A DNA stretch of 64,000 bases from the NCBI GenBank assembly GCA_028278335.1, contig JANQEN010000188.1:62001-126000 (forward strand), read 5' to 3'. The stretch is from Chitinivibrionales bacterium. Lineage in GTDB: Bacteria > Fibrobacterota > Chitinivibrionia > Chitinivibrionales > JANQEN01. Below, piece after piece: positions 33,142 through 42,018 of this stretch (positions are counted from its first letter, which is position 1; each line of letters starts with the position of its first letter). The position numbers and the translations under genes were made by a program. The notes beneath the pieces were generated by a model, which searched no databases, was not told the origin of the DNA, and saw only the letters and a list, made by a program, of their open reading frames with translations.

Positions 33142-35094
33142 TTATTGTATCAACAGCGTCTTTGTAGTCGTTGAATTAGGTTGTTTGAGCTTTAGAATAT
33201 AGCACCCCGCAGCAGCCAAATTGGCATTCCAAACAGCTTTATGATGCCCAGTCTGCTCTTCCGTTGTCAACTTTTCAACAAGTTTTCCCGTTACGGAATA
33301 AATTGACAAGTCTAAATCTTCACCCTGTTCAACCCAATAGTCTATTTCAACTATCTTAGAATTGGCATGAACCATCACACGCTGCAAGGGGTTCAAATAC
33401 TGTGGTTTCTCAATACCCACCGGTTTATCATAGGCCTTTACATTTCTGTTGGATGCATTTGGATCACCAGCAGCATAAAACTTCATTTTATCCTGATCAA
33501 TGTAAATCATTACCGGGTTTCCTATGGCACCACCGGTTGACCGTATATCATGTCCTCGCCGTGAAAGGGCATTCCGTACTGATGACGAAACAGAACTATT
33601 GATATACAAACTGGCCAATTGTGGTCGTGGCTGATGAAAAAATCCCGTTAAATGTTTTGTGTGGAATCGTGGTTTTCTTACAGCAGTTCTTGGCATCATG
33701 TCGAATTCAGCAAAGTCCAAAAAGAGGTTAAGAGCAGTTTGATCCTGCATATCACCACCGGCAACACTGATGGCTAATATTGGTTTACCATCCTTTAGAA
33801 CTAAGGTTGGTGTGAGGGTAATACAGGGACGCATACCCGGTTGAATCCGGTTTGGATGATTATCCCAAGTAAGATGACTAATTAGTCTAGTTCCATGAGT
33901 GATCCCTGTAGATCCACCAGCACCAGCACGACTTCCCCATCCACTAGGCGTGCAGGAAACAACATTACCAAATTGATCAGCCACACAAAGGGTTGTTGTT
34001 CCTCTGGGCCACTTTAAGTTGGGGTGGGGATTGGGATTGCGCGCTTTCATATTCCAGGGATCTCCTGAAATAATAGTATCGGAGGCACGGTTCATTTTGA
34101 TCAACTCACGACGTAAATCAGCATATTGATCGGATAGAAGATTTTTTAAAGGGACCTTAGAGAATTGCGGGTCTGCATAAAATTCATCACGATCTGCAAA
34201 GGAGAGCTTCATTGCCTCGGCAATTACGTGCACATAGTCAGTTGAAAGATGTCCCATGCCTTTTAGATCGTATTCCTTAAGTAACTGCAGCGTTTGAAGT
34301 AGTACTGCACCCTGAGTCCAGGTACTGCATTTACACACAGTGTATCCCTTATAGTCAATCGTTATGGGATCCTCTAAATTAGTGACATGTTCAGCTAAAT
34401 CGCGTTTACGAAGCAGTCCACCATTATTTTTGTACCAACTATCTAAGGCATCGGCAATATCCCCGCGATAAAATCGATCAGAGACGGCCTGCAATTTTTC
34501 TTCCCGGGTTCCAGTGGCGTTCCGTTCTGCATCCCTTCCTTTGCGCAAGGTGCGCGCCAGTTCATCATACCAGGAAGTGTTTCCGTTGTCAAGTATTTCC
34601 AAGGCTGGTTTGATTACATCGGCGAAGGTAAGCTTTCCCCATAGCTTCATAGCTTGAATGCAAAGATCAAGCACCGCAGGAACCGCCGCTGATTTGATAT
34701 TGCCATTTGAATACTGCTCTGGAATGCCATTTCGAAGAAGCCAATCAATTGAACTTTGAGCTAAGGGAGCTCGTCCTTGACCGGAAAGCACCTTCACTTT
34801 ACCCGTTTTTGCTTCATAGTGAATATAGGGTACTTCACCACCAATACAAAACATACCATAATCGTCGATTGCAAGGACAATCAATGATGCAGCAGAAGCA
34901 TCAGCAGCTGCTCCACCCTGTTTGAGCATCCGCAAACCAGCATCGGCAGTTCGCGCTGTTTTACCAGCAGCAACTGCTCCACCCGTACCTTCTGCATACC
35001 AAGACGCTGCATGGATCGGTGACGTTGAAAAGAGAATCAATACTAAAAAAAATAGAGAACACAGAGTTTTGCTCTGCAAACTTTGAAGGAACAT
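33142..35094 (-). CDS. ggt: Secreted gamma-glutamyltransferase with C-terminal sorting domain
   Basis: Ntn-hydrolase that cleaves and transfers gamma-glutamyl groups, for example from glutathione. The 650-residue precursor has a signal peptide ending SPIHAASW. The large-subunit region contains GGAVAAGKTARTADAG and GGAAADASAASLIVLA. The autoprocessing site is RGTTTLCVAD, whose first or second threonine should become the nucleophile. The later PLSSM-like motif, which contacts substrate in classical enzymes, reads RPCITLTPTLV, so substrate use may differ. About 90 extra residues at the end (LDLSIYSVTGKLVEKLT, AAGCYILKLKQ, KTLLIQ) form a Por/T9SS-type sorting tail, implying surface display. It is an isolated gene. 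Confidence 0.88.
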   Translation of the reverse strand: MFLQSLQSKTLCSLFFLVLILFSTSPIHAASWYAEGTGGAVAAGKTARTADAGLRMLKQGGAAADASAASLIVLAIDDYGMFCIGGEVPYIHYEAKTGKVKVLSGQGRAPLAQSSIDWLLRNGIPEQYSNGNIKSAAVPAVLDLCIQAMKLWGKLTFADVIKPALEILDNGNTSWYDELARTLRKGRDAERNATGTREEKLQAVSDRFYRGDIADALDSWYKNNGGLLRKRDLAEHVTNLEDPITIDYKGYTVCKCSTWTQGAVLLQTLQLLKEYDLKGMGHLSTDYVHVIAEAMKLSFADRDEFYADPQFSKVPLKNLLSDQYADLRRELIKMNRASDTIISGDPWNMKARNPNPHPNLKWPRGTTTLCVADQFGNVVSCTPSGWGSRAGAGGSTGITHGTRLISHLTWDNHPNRIQPGMRPCITLTPTLVLKDGKPILAISVAGGDMQDQTALNLFLDFAEFDMMPRTAVRKPRFHTKHLTGFFHQPRPQLASLYINSSVSSSVRNALSRRGHDIRSTGGAIGNPVMIYIDQDKMKFYAAGDPNASNRNVKAYDKPVGIEKPQYLNPLQRVMVHANSKIVEIDYWVEQGEDLDLSIYSVTGKLVEKLTTEEQTGHHKAVWNANLAAAGCYILKLKQPNSTTTKTLLIQ

Positions 35095-35436
35095 AGCACC
35101 CCCCAGGATGTTATAAAAAATAAATGTATAATAATTTACGTAAAATCTAAACTTTCTTAGTTAATTTGATTTTTTACTACCTACTTATTCATTAATATAA
35201 TAATAAAAACAATCCTTTGTCCGATTCTTCTTATTAAAACGCTAAAATTTACAATATAGCTATTTTAAAAAAGCACCTATATTATTAGAATTATTACAGT
35301 TACAAAGATTTTAATAGCAATAAACTCACTAGGTACGTTATCTAAACCGAGAGAAATCGAATAATAAACTTTAAATTAATATAAATGACTGAGGACAATC
35401 TACTATTTATGATGAACAACAAAATATCTCATGGAA
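35095..35436. other. AT-rich gap between ggt and pilP
   Basis: 342 very AT-rich bases between the ggt start and the pilP stop, both on the minus strand. It must hold the ggt promoter and the end of the pilus operon. I see no gene and no clear terminator hairpin. Confidence 0.45.
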
Positions 35437-35922
35437 TTACTCTTTAACTTCCAAAACTGTGGTTCCCTTGGCATCCTTTAAGGTGACCCTATCTTCACTT
35501 ACCTTTACTACCAATCTATTATGAACTCGATCACCCTCTTTGCATATGTACGTTTTTCCCTCATCATCCTCTAAAATCGCAAGAGCATTGACTTTGTTGA
35601 GCGTTCCCTTTAAAAACAGTTGCTTCACAATCGGCTCAGTAGCACGACCAACACTTCTTCTTGCTATCCCTTTTGCGGAGAGTGCCTTAAAAGGTGGTTT
35701 AAAGGAGCCATCAAAACTAAAAGTGTCAACAACACGTGTAGCCACCAGAGCCTTATTAACCTTTTCAAAGGCCTTAAGCTTGATATCCTTATCCCTCTTT
35801 TTTAACTCTAAGGGTGGATTGGTAATAACAGTTACTGTGTTAACCCCGTTTATTATGGTAACGATTAAGCAGCAGACTGTTAAAAGACTCAGTAAAAGGG
35901 TTACCTGTTCTTTTTGTATCAT
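35437..35922 (-). CDS. pilP: PilP-like pilus assembly protein
   Basis: Last gene of the type IV pilus operon, 161 residues. It has an N-terminal membrane segment (about residues 7-26) and a periplasmic part ending in a small beta domain (LFLKGTLNKVNALAILEDD, GDRVHNRLVVKVSEDRVTLKD). This resembles the PilP/GspC homology region that docks on the secretin N0 domain. Classical PilP is a lipoprotein; this one has no lipobox and is anchored by a helix, more like GspC. The start overlaps the pilO stop in ATGA. The assignment rests on context plus the C-terminal domain. Confidence 0.7.
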   Translation of the reverse strand: MIQKEQVTLLLSLLTVCCLIVTIINGVNTVTVITNPPLELKKRDKDIKLKAFEKVNKALVATRVVDTFSFDGSFKPPFKALSAKGIARRSVGRATEPIVKQLFLKGTLNKVNALAILEDDEGKTYICKEGDRVHNRLVVKVSEDRVTLKDAKGTTVLEVKE

Positions 35923-36482
35923 AGTTGTTCTTTCCCGTCCAATCGAAGAAAGCAGGTAAGAAGTACCCGTGCATGGATCTTTTGGTTTTCCGTAGCAACG
36001 ACACCTGTTCTGTCAACTCGAACTATCTGAGGAATCTGCTCTAAAGAGGCTATAAATTTCCCAAAAGCAGCATAATTTGTTGTCATTTCCAACTGTACAG
36101 GATGTTGGATGTAATCAGTTCCTTGGACCTCTTGCTGGGGGACTGTTTTATCCAATCGAATATCGAATTCCCAAGCCTTATCAAATATCATTTGCAAAAG
36201 CCCTGCAAGGTTATGAGGATCAGCCAGTCCTTGGGTCAGTTCAGTATGCTTTTGCTCAAGCTGTGTCTGCTTTTCTTTTATCTCCTCTTTAAACTCATTG
36301 TATTCTGAGCTACCATCAATGAGCGTCTCATATATCTTCACCTCTTCTCTGAGATCATTACTGCTATGCCAAAATAGCTCAATCCCGACTCGACAAAGAA
36401 TAGAGCACATAAGGGCTGATACAGCTATGGCAAAGAGTACAACGCTCTCTTTTTTTATTATCCGTTTAATAGAAGTGTACAT
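35919..36482 (-). CDS. pilO: PilO-like pilus assembly protein
   Basis: A 187-residue inner-membrane protein. It has a short cytoplasmic start, one membrane helix (about residues 14-32), a coiled coil (about 45-80, EYNEFKEEIKEKQTQLEQK) and a ferredoxin-like periplasmic domain (LEMTTNYAAFGKFIASLEQI, VRVDRTGVV). That is the PilO layout. With PilN it forms the periplasmic platform linking the motor to the secretin. The start lies 25 bases inside the end of the upstream pilMN gene, indicating coupled translation. Confidence 0.82.
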   Translation of the reverse strand: MYTSIKRIIKKESVVLFAIAVSALMCSILCRVGIELFWHSSNDLREEVKIYETLIDGSSEYNEFKEEIKEKQTQLEQKHTELTQGLADPHNLAGLLQMIFDKAWEFDIRLDKTVPQQEVQGTDYIQHPVQLEMTTNYAAFGKFIASLEQIPQIVRVDRTGVVATENQKIHARVLLTCFLRLDGKEQL

Positions 36483-37714
36483 AAAATTTTGTATCCGAAA
36501 ACTGTTCGTTTTTTCTTGTTACGCTCTAAAGATGAGAGTGTTATCTCGGTCACATAGGACATTTCCTGCAATTTCCCAATGAATTTAGTAACACTACTCT
36601 CCTGTGAGGTCCAACCGGTTATCGCCACACGGACAGCCATATCCTTGCCGGCAATAGGTTCCGTACCAATTCTCTCGAAGTAAAGGTTTTCTGGGCGTTC
36701 ATTGGCCACCGCTAAAAAGAACTTTCCCCAGAGTGTCTGTCGGGAAAAGGTTTCTTCTAAACGCATGATTGTTTCGGCAAGATTGTCAGTTCGCTTTAGT
36801 AACTTATTAATCTCCTTATTATTGGCAATCACCTTTTGATATTCTGCTTCATAGGCATTTTTTTTATGAGAATACCAAAAATTTATTCCTCCTAATCCGA
36901 GGATTGATAGAACTCCAAGCAAAATGAGTCCAAGAGAAACACCATATAACCAGGTGCGAATCGTTCTAAATTGAGCGGAATCTGTTTCCTTGACAAATGA
37001 TGGAAGCTCCGCCCCTTCTTGGGCAAGTGCACTGCCAATTGCAATAAGGTTCTTTTTTGCATGAGGAATTGTATCAATATATACCACAGACTGGCCCACA
37101 AGGGAATCTGAAATCTGCTGTGGATCACCTAAGACACACATCTTATCAGGAAAGGAAACATCTGGACATTTCAACTCCCACGTTCGTTTGATTCGTCCTA
37201 AAAACCCAGTGAGAGATACTCCCTCTTTTCGGGCAAGGGAATAGGTTACAAGAAGTTTACGCTTGCGTGTAATTCCAATCAAGAAATGACTTTGATCACC
37301 AAATATGGTGACAAAGGTGTCTCCCACTGAACTCATGGCTAAAGGGATTGTCGTTAAAAAACAATCCTGTGGTACAATCGAAAGAAGATTGTGTTCAAAG
37401 GTTTGGGTTTGAATATTCAAATCACTGGTAAGTGCAATAGCCTGTGGGTTTACTTGATCATCATCATCGTTTTCGCTCACATCATTGAGTGCAACAGTAA
37501 ACTGCTCCATTCCAGCCGTCGCTTTTATGGGTCGCCACCATGATTGAATGCCGACATGTACTCCTCTATGAAACAGAAGGGTTGTTTTTAACTTTTTATC
37601 ACTATCCCATTCTTTACAAGAAGAGACAGTCCACAGCCCCGTTTCATCTTTCTTGAGGGTGGCCATGACTGTTTTACCGAGCTCTGCGGTTGATATTCCA
37701 AAGCAGGTCTTCAT
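36458..37714 (-). CDS. PilM-PilN fusion (GspL-like) pilus assembly protein
   Basis: A 418-residue protein that seems to combine two subunits usually made separately. Residues 1 to about 245 resemble a degenerate PilM, an actin-like cytoplasmic protein, with VTIFGDQSHFLIGITRKRKL-type strands but no clear ATP-binding signature. A membrane helix follows (about 262-285, YGVSLGLILLGVLSILGLGG), then a coiled coil (about 292-330) and a PilN-like periplasmic domain ending VTEITLSSLERNKKKR. This is the architecture of GspL in type II secretion. It lies nine bases after pilQ and overlaps pilO. The degeneracy of the actin-like part suggests it is structural rather than an ATPase. Confidence 0.75.
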   Translation of the reverse strand: MKTCFGISTAELGKTVMATLKKDETGLWTVSSCKEWDSDKKLKTTLLFHRGVHVGIQSWWRPIKATAGMEQFTVALNDVSENDDDDQVNPQAIALTSDLNIQTQTFEHNLLSIVPQDCFLTTIPLAMSSVGDTFVTIFGDQSHFLIGITRKRKLLVTYSLARKEGVSLTGFLGRIKRTWELKCPDVSFPDKMCVLGDPQQISDSLVGQSVVYIDTIPHAKKNLIAIGSALAQEGAELPSFVKETDSAQFRTIRTWLYGVSLGLILLGVLSILGLGGINFWYSHKKNAYEAEYQKVIANNKEINKLLKRTDNLAETIMRLEETFSRQTLWGKFFLAVANERPENLYFERIGTEPIAGKDMAVRVAITGWTSQESSVTKFIGKLQEMSYVTEITLSSLERNKKKRTVFGYKILCTLLLNG

Positions 37715-37723
37715 AACAGTGCC

Positions 37724-39952
37724 CTATTCAGTCTCTTCCTCATTATTAGGCTTAGCTTCCTTTTTAGGTTTTACCTGTTGGGGTGTCCGATTAATTGTAC
37801 TGTTCCCCTTTTTTATCGTATTAGTCTTTTTTGAATTTTCTGAAGGGTGCTTTCTAAGAGAAGAGGATTTTTTCTTCATTGATGAATTTGGATTCTGTCT
37901 CTTTTTCTTCTCTTTTTGTTTAGATACACCTTCTCTTTTTTTAGTTGAGGTTTTCTTATACCCCTTACTCTTTTTATTGGATCTCTTTTTGTCAATTGCT
38001 TTAATCTTTGAGTCAGGTGCACTTTTATGAACTTCATCATAATTTCTTCTTTGAAAAATGCCCTTTCGCTCATTAGCATTAAATTGATCCAGCTCTTTTT
38101 CTATATCAACATAGCTATCAACATCAATTATTCGCGGGGTAATATAGATGACTAAATTGGTCTGAATACGAACCTTCTTGGTCGTTTTAAAGAGATAGCC
38201 CAGAATTGGGATATCACCGAGTATTGGCACTTTTCGATGAGCAAGCTGCTCCTCTGAACGCAAGAGGCCCCCTAAAATAAGCGTTTTTCCATCGTCAATT
38301 CGCACGGTGGTTGTTGCAGAGCGGCGAAATAGATTGGGATATCCCTCAGTGGAATTCTCATTAATACCCATGGAGTTAGAAATCTCGGGACTAATTTCGG
38401 CAGTGATTTGGCCGCTCCGTGAAATCCAAGGGGTTATGTTTAAAGAGATACCAAACTTAATGGGTCTAAAGTTGTGAGTCGGGTTCTCCGGAGTCCCACC
38501 AACAACCTTGAAGTATTGAGTTTGCCCTACGTCAATGGTTGCTTTATTTCCATTTAACACAGTTATCGAAGGTTGGGCAAGAACTTTGGCTTTTTTCTGC
38601 TCCTCCAATAACCGTAAAACAAGGTGAAATGATTCTGGTAGATTCGCAATAAAGGGGGCATTACCAAAGATCGTGCTCAAGGCATCCTTTGCTTTTGAGC
38701 CACTTCGATTAATTTGAATCTCAGGGAACGACCACATATTACTTCCCACATCCATTCCACCACCGTCGGCATGTTTATTTGCGGCAAATTCAAGTCCAAA
38801 GTCTTTGTTACCATCACGGGTATACTCAACAACAATCACATCAATGACAACCTGGGGTGTGGGGATATCAATGGTCGTCAGAAATTCTCTTGTTTTGACA
38901 ATGTCCTCAGAGGTGCCAGAGACCAGAAGTGCATTTTGTTCCTTGATCACCTTGACATTTTGCGCAGGAATATTTTTGGGTAAAATCTTTGGTACCTCAT
39001 CTGCCTTAATATGATTAAGGTGGACCAATTCAGATTTGGAAAGAGTTTTTCCAGAGGGTGTAGCTGTGTTCCTATCGCCAATGAGAATGACATTATCCTT
39101 TTGAACAAAGGTAAACTTCGTACCCCCTAACAGTAAGGCAAGACCTTGGGTCAAGGGCACATTATTCAGCTTTGCATTGACCGTTCCTGAAAGCTTACCA
39201 TAAATTATAATCTCAATATCTGACTGTTCTGCTATGGCATTGATAATATCCGAGAGATCACTATTCTTAACATCAATATTGAGAAATTCATCCTCACACT
39301 CTACATAAAACTCCTTTGATCGACCTTTTGAGGAACGACGGCTTCTTCTGCTTGAAGTACCATCTGTACCAGAAACACCATCCTGAGTCACTCGATAAAT
39401 ATTCTTTCGCTTTGCGACTTTGTAGCCATTGCCCTCTAAAATGGCTTTAAGGCCGTCCTCTAAAGGGACCTGATAGAGTTTTCCTGAAACACGACCACTA
39501 ATTTTGCTATCCGGCACAATACTGGCTGCGGTTTTTGAGCTTAACTCCTTAATAAAATCGACCACATTCATATTTTGAATATCAACAGTCAACTTTCCTC
39601 TGCTAAATCGGATCGAACTTTTTGTTTTAGCCACCGGTTTACGAATACGATAGACACTCCCCTCTTTGATAAGCTCCCAACCATTTGACTCAGCAAGGGT
39701 TGTTAACCCCTCAATTATTGGCGCGTCGGTAAGGTGGAGCGTCACTTTTCCACTAACATCACGGTCTAAAATAATGTTGAGTCCATATCCCTTGGAGATC
39801 ATACGGATTACATCTCGAATGTCCGTATCTTTTACATCTAAGGACATTGTTTCTTCGACCGTTGACGAGTCACTGGTCTGTCCATAGGAAGGATAAATCA
39901 CTCCTAATGTCAACACAGCAAGCAACATATATAGCACACTCTTCCGAATCAT
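37724..39952 (-). CDS. pilQ: Type IV pilus secretin
   Basis: Outer-membrane channel for the pilus, 742 residues with signal peptide (MIRKSVLYMLLAVLTLGVIY). Three or four repeated small N-domains (starts near LDVKDTDIRDVIRMISKGYG, NMNVVDFIKELSSKT and NIDVKNSDLSDIINAIAEQS) precede the secretin N1-type domain LNHIKADEVPKIL. The pore domain has VIDVIVVEY, AQPSITVLNGNKATIDVGQ and GGLLRSEEQLAHRKVPILGD. After the pore comes an unusual tail of about 110 residues, very rich in Lys, Ser and Asn, absent from ordinary PilQ. I chose the ATG at 39952, eight bases after AAGGGAG; the upstream frame would precede the signal peptide. Confidence 0.92.
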   Translation of the reverse strand: MIRKSVLYMLLAVLTLGVIYPSYGQTSDSSTVEETMSLDVKDTDIRDVIRMISKGYGLNIILDRDVSGKVTLHLTDAPIIEGLTTLAESNGWELIKEGSVYRIRKPVAKTKSSIRFSRGKLTVDIQNMNVVDFIKELSSKTAASIVPDSKISGRVSGKLYQVPLEDGLKAILEGNGYKVAKRKNIYRVTQDGVSGTDGTSSRRSRRSSKGRSKEFYVECEDEFLNIDVKNSDLSDIINAIAEQSDIEIIIYGKLSGTVNAKLNNVPLTQGLALLLGGTKFTFVQKDNVILIGDRNTATPSGKTLSKSELVHLNHIKADEVPKILPKNIPAQNVKVIKEQNALLVSGTSEDIVKTREFLTTIDIPTPQVVIDVIVVEYTRDGNKDFGLEFAANKHADGGGMDVGSNMWSFPEIQINRSGSKAKDALSTIFGNAPFIANLPESFHLVLRLLEEQKKAKVLAQPSITVLNGNKATIDVGQTQYFKVVGGTPENPTHNFRPIKFGISLNITPWISRSGQITAEISPEISNSMGINENSTEGYPNLFRRSATTTVRIDDGKTLILGGLLRSEEQLAHRKVPILGDIPILGYLFKTTKKVRIQTNLVIYITPRIIDVDSYVDIEKELDQFNANERKGIFQRRNYDEVHKSAPDSKIKAIDKKRSNKKSKGYKKTSTKKREGVSKQKEKKKRQNPNSSMKKKSSSLRKHPSENSKKTNTIKKGNSTINRTPQQVKPKKEAKPNNEEETE

Positions 39953-39989
39953 TAATCTATCTCCCTTTGGTATCTTCATTTCCTTCTTA

Positions 39990-41693
39990 TTAAACTTTTT
40001 CATCCACAAGGACCACCCGTAAGATCTCTTCTGGAGTGGTAACGCCCTGTTTTATCTTCTCTATGCCACTTTGAGTCATTAATCGCATGCCCTGACTCTT
40101 TAAGTGATTCTTCAGTTGGGTTTCGGATATATTATCGGTAATCATGGAGCGAATACCATCGTTTACTTGAATTATTTCAAAAATACCCTTTCTGCCCAAA
40201 AAGCCACTGTTACCGCATTTGTCACAGCCGATTGGCACATAGGCTTCGGAAAAAGGCATGTCACCGATTGTTTTGTTCCATCTAAGCTTTAGTTCCTCAG
40301 AGACCGGCGACAAAGCGCGACAATCAGGGCACAATACTCGCACCAGACGTTGGGCAATAATCATGAGCAGAGAAGAGGATATTAAAAAACCGGGGATCCC
40401 AAGATCCTTTAGTCGAGTAATCGCCGAAATTGAATCGTTTGTATGCAAAGTGGATAACACTAAATGACCTGTCTGGGAAGCTTGGATAGCAATCTCTGCG
40501 GTTTCACGATCTCGAATTTCTCCAACCAGAATAACATCAGGATCCTGTCTGAGGATTGATCGCAGAGTTGTGGCAAAGGTAACCCCAGCCTTTTCATTTA
40601 TCTGTACCTGGTTAACTCCATCAAGTTTATATTCAATTGGATTTTCTATAGTGGTAATATTGATCTCTTTTTTCTTGATCTTATTCAAACAAGCAAAAAG
40701 AGTTGATGACTTTCCACTTCCTGTTGGTCCTGTAACAAATATCATTCCCTGAGGTTTTTCAATCACCTCTAAAATATTCGAAAGTTCCCGCGGCTCAACA
40801 CCAAGATTTTCAAGCTCTAAGAGAGAGAGATCATGCTTTAATACACGAATCACGGTCTTTTCACCATGATGGGTTGGCAATGTTGACACACGAAAATCAT
40901 AGAGTTGGTTATTGAAGGAGTATCGAATTCGACCGTCCTGGGGCACTCTTTTTTCGGCTATATCCAGCTCAGCAAGAATTTTTATTCGAGAGGTAAGAGG
41001 GCTGTACATCCACTTTGTCAATTCCATGTAATGCCGAAGCATGCCATCAATACGAAAACGAATCACTGCATTGTCTTCCGATGGCTCAATATGAATATCC
41101 GATGCTCGCTGACTAATAGCCTCTTCAAAAATAAGAGTCACCATTTTTACAACCGGTTCTGACTCGACATTTTTTCGAATTTCCTCTAAGGATAGCTGTG
41201 AGTCATCATGACGAAGCTGGCTTTCATATTCCTTGGATATTTTTCCAGCATACTCTTTTAAAAAAGTATCATCCTTAAAAATATCCGAGCATATCTGCTT
41301 CATTTCGGAGGGCAGTGCAAGTGAAGACTCAACAAAGCATCCAGAGGTATATTCAAGCTCCAAAAGTATATCCAAGTCCAGGGGATCACCAACGGCAACA
41401 CCGATGCAGTTCTGCTCTTTTTTCAGAGGAAGACAGCGCCCACTTTTAAATAGCTCGACCGGTAGGTCACGCAATAATTCTCTCTCAAGTGAATCTTTAA
41501 ACCCTTTTATAAAGGGCATAGCATTCTGCCTAGCCAATATATTGAATAACGTTTCCTCATCGACACAGTTTTCCTTTTGTAAACATTCACCCAATCGAAG
41601 ATTCTGCTCTTTGCTTTTTACTAAGGCATTTTCAAGAGCTTCCTCAGATATGAGTTGTTCCTGTATCAATAATTGTCCCAATTTTTTAGCCAT
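39990..41693 (-). CDS. pilB: Type IV pilus extension ATPase (PilB/GspE family)
   Basis: Hexameric motor that drives pilin polymerisation, 567 residues. It has the N-terminal MshEN-type domain (KKLGQLLIQEQLISEEAL), the arginine-finger region ASDIHIEP and RFRIDG, Walker A GPTGSGKSSTLFA, the Asp box ITTIENPIEY, Walker B DVILVGEIRDRETAE and the His box TGHLVLSTLHTND. The zinc-binding CPDC and CDKCG pairs typical of PilB/GspE are present. It is first in the operon pilB-pilQ-pilMN-pilO-pilP; pilC and pilins are not in the window. GspE cannot be fully excluded, but no other gsp gene is near. Confidence 0.92.
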   Translation of the reverse strand: MAKKLGQLLIQEQLISEEALENALVKSKEQNLRLGECLQKENCVDEETLFNILARQNAMPFIKGFKDSLERELLRDLPVELFKSGRCLPLKKEQNCIGVAVGDPLDLDILLELEYTSGCFVESSLALPSEMKQICSDIFKDDTFLKEYAGKISKEYESQLRHDDSQLSLEEIRKNVESEPVVKMVTLIFEEAISQRASDIHIEPSEDNAVIRFRIDGMLRHYMELTKWMYSPLTSRIKILAELDIAEKRVPQDGRIRYSFNNQLYDFRVSTLPTHHGEKTVIRVLKHDLSLLELENLGVEPRELSNILEVIEKPQGMIFVTGPTGSGKSSTLFACLNKIKKKEINITTIENPIEYKLDGVNQVQINEKAGVTFATTLRSILRQDPDVILVGEIRDRETAEIAIQASQTGHLVLSTLHTNDSISAITRLKDLGIPGFLISSSLLMIIAQRLVRVLCPDCRALSPVSEELKLRWNKTIGDMPFSEAYVPIGCDKCGNSGFLGRKGIFEIIQVNDGIRSMITDNISETQLKNHLKSQGMRLMTQSGIEKIKQGVTTPEEILRVVLVDEKV

Positions 41694-41953
41694 ATAAACG
41701 AAGTATACCTAATCTTCCTTTCAAAGTAATAGCAGAATACGGACGTATGGTTATCTTATTGTCACTATCTTTAAAATATACAATGTTTCATCGTAATTTC
41801 GTAGATAAATGCGATTTCAAAACAAACTTGATCCAAAATAACATAAACAATTGTTGAAAAAATAGTACCCCATTTGATTAATGTTAGAAATAGCTGCTTT
41901 TAAAGTTTTCTGCTAGTCAAGACACCTTCAATCAATAAAAATATAATCTCACC

Positions 41954-41982
41954 TTGAAATGTTTTTTCCTGACTAATATAAT
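41954..41982 (+). promoter_or_regulatory. Sigma70-type promoter of the FecR-domain gene
   Basis: TTGAAA (41954-41959) and a perfect TATAAT (41977-41982) are 17 bases apart, placing transcription start near 41989, about 30 bases before the ATG. The rest of the 325-bp gap (41694-42018), divergent to the pilus operon, is AT-rich and must also hold the pilB promoter. Confidence 0.75.
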
Positions 41983-42018
41983 TAGATTGACATTTTTCTT
42001 TAAAAGGGAGTAAAGACC

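Noticed and set aside
37653-38030. 125-residue phenylalanine/leucine-rich plus-strand frame
   Set aside because: Antisense of the lysine-rich pilQ tail; its hydrophobic look comes from reading AAA/AAG codons in reverse.
41988-41993. TTGACA as a -35 box for the FecR-domain gene
   Set aside because: It lies too close to the start codon for a -10 box; the TTGAAA-N17-TATAAT pair just upstream is far better.
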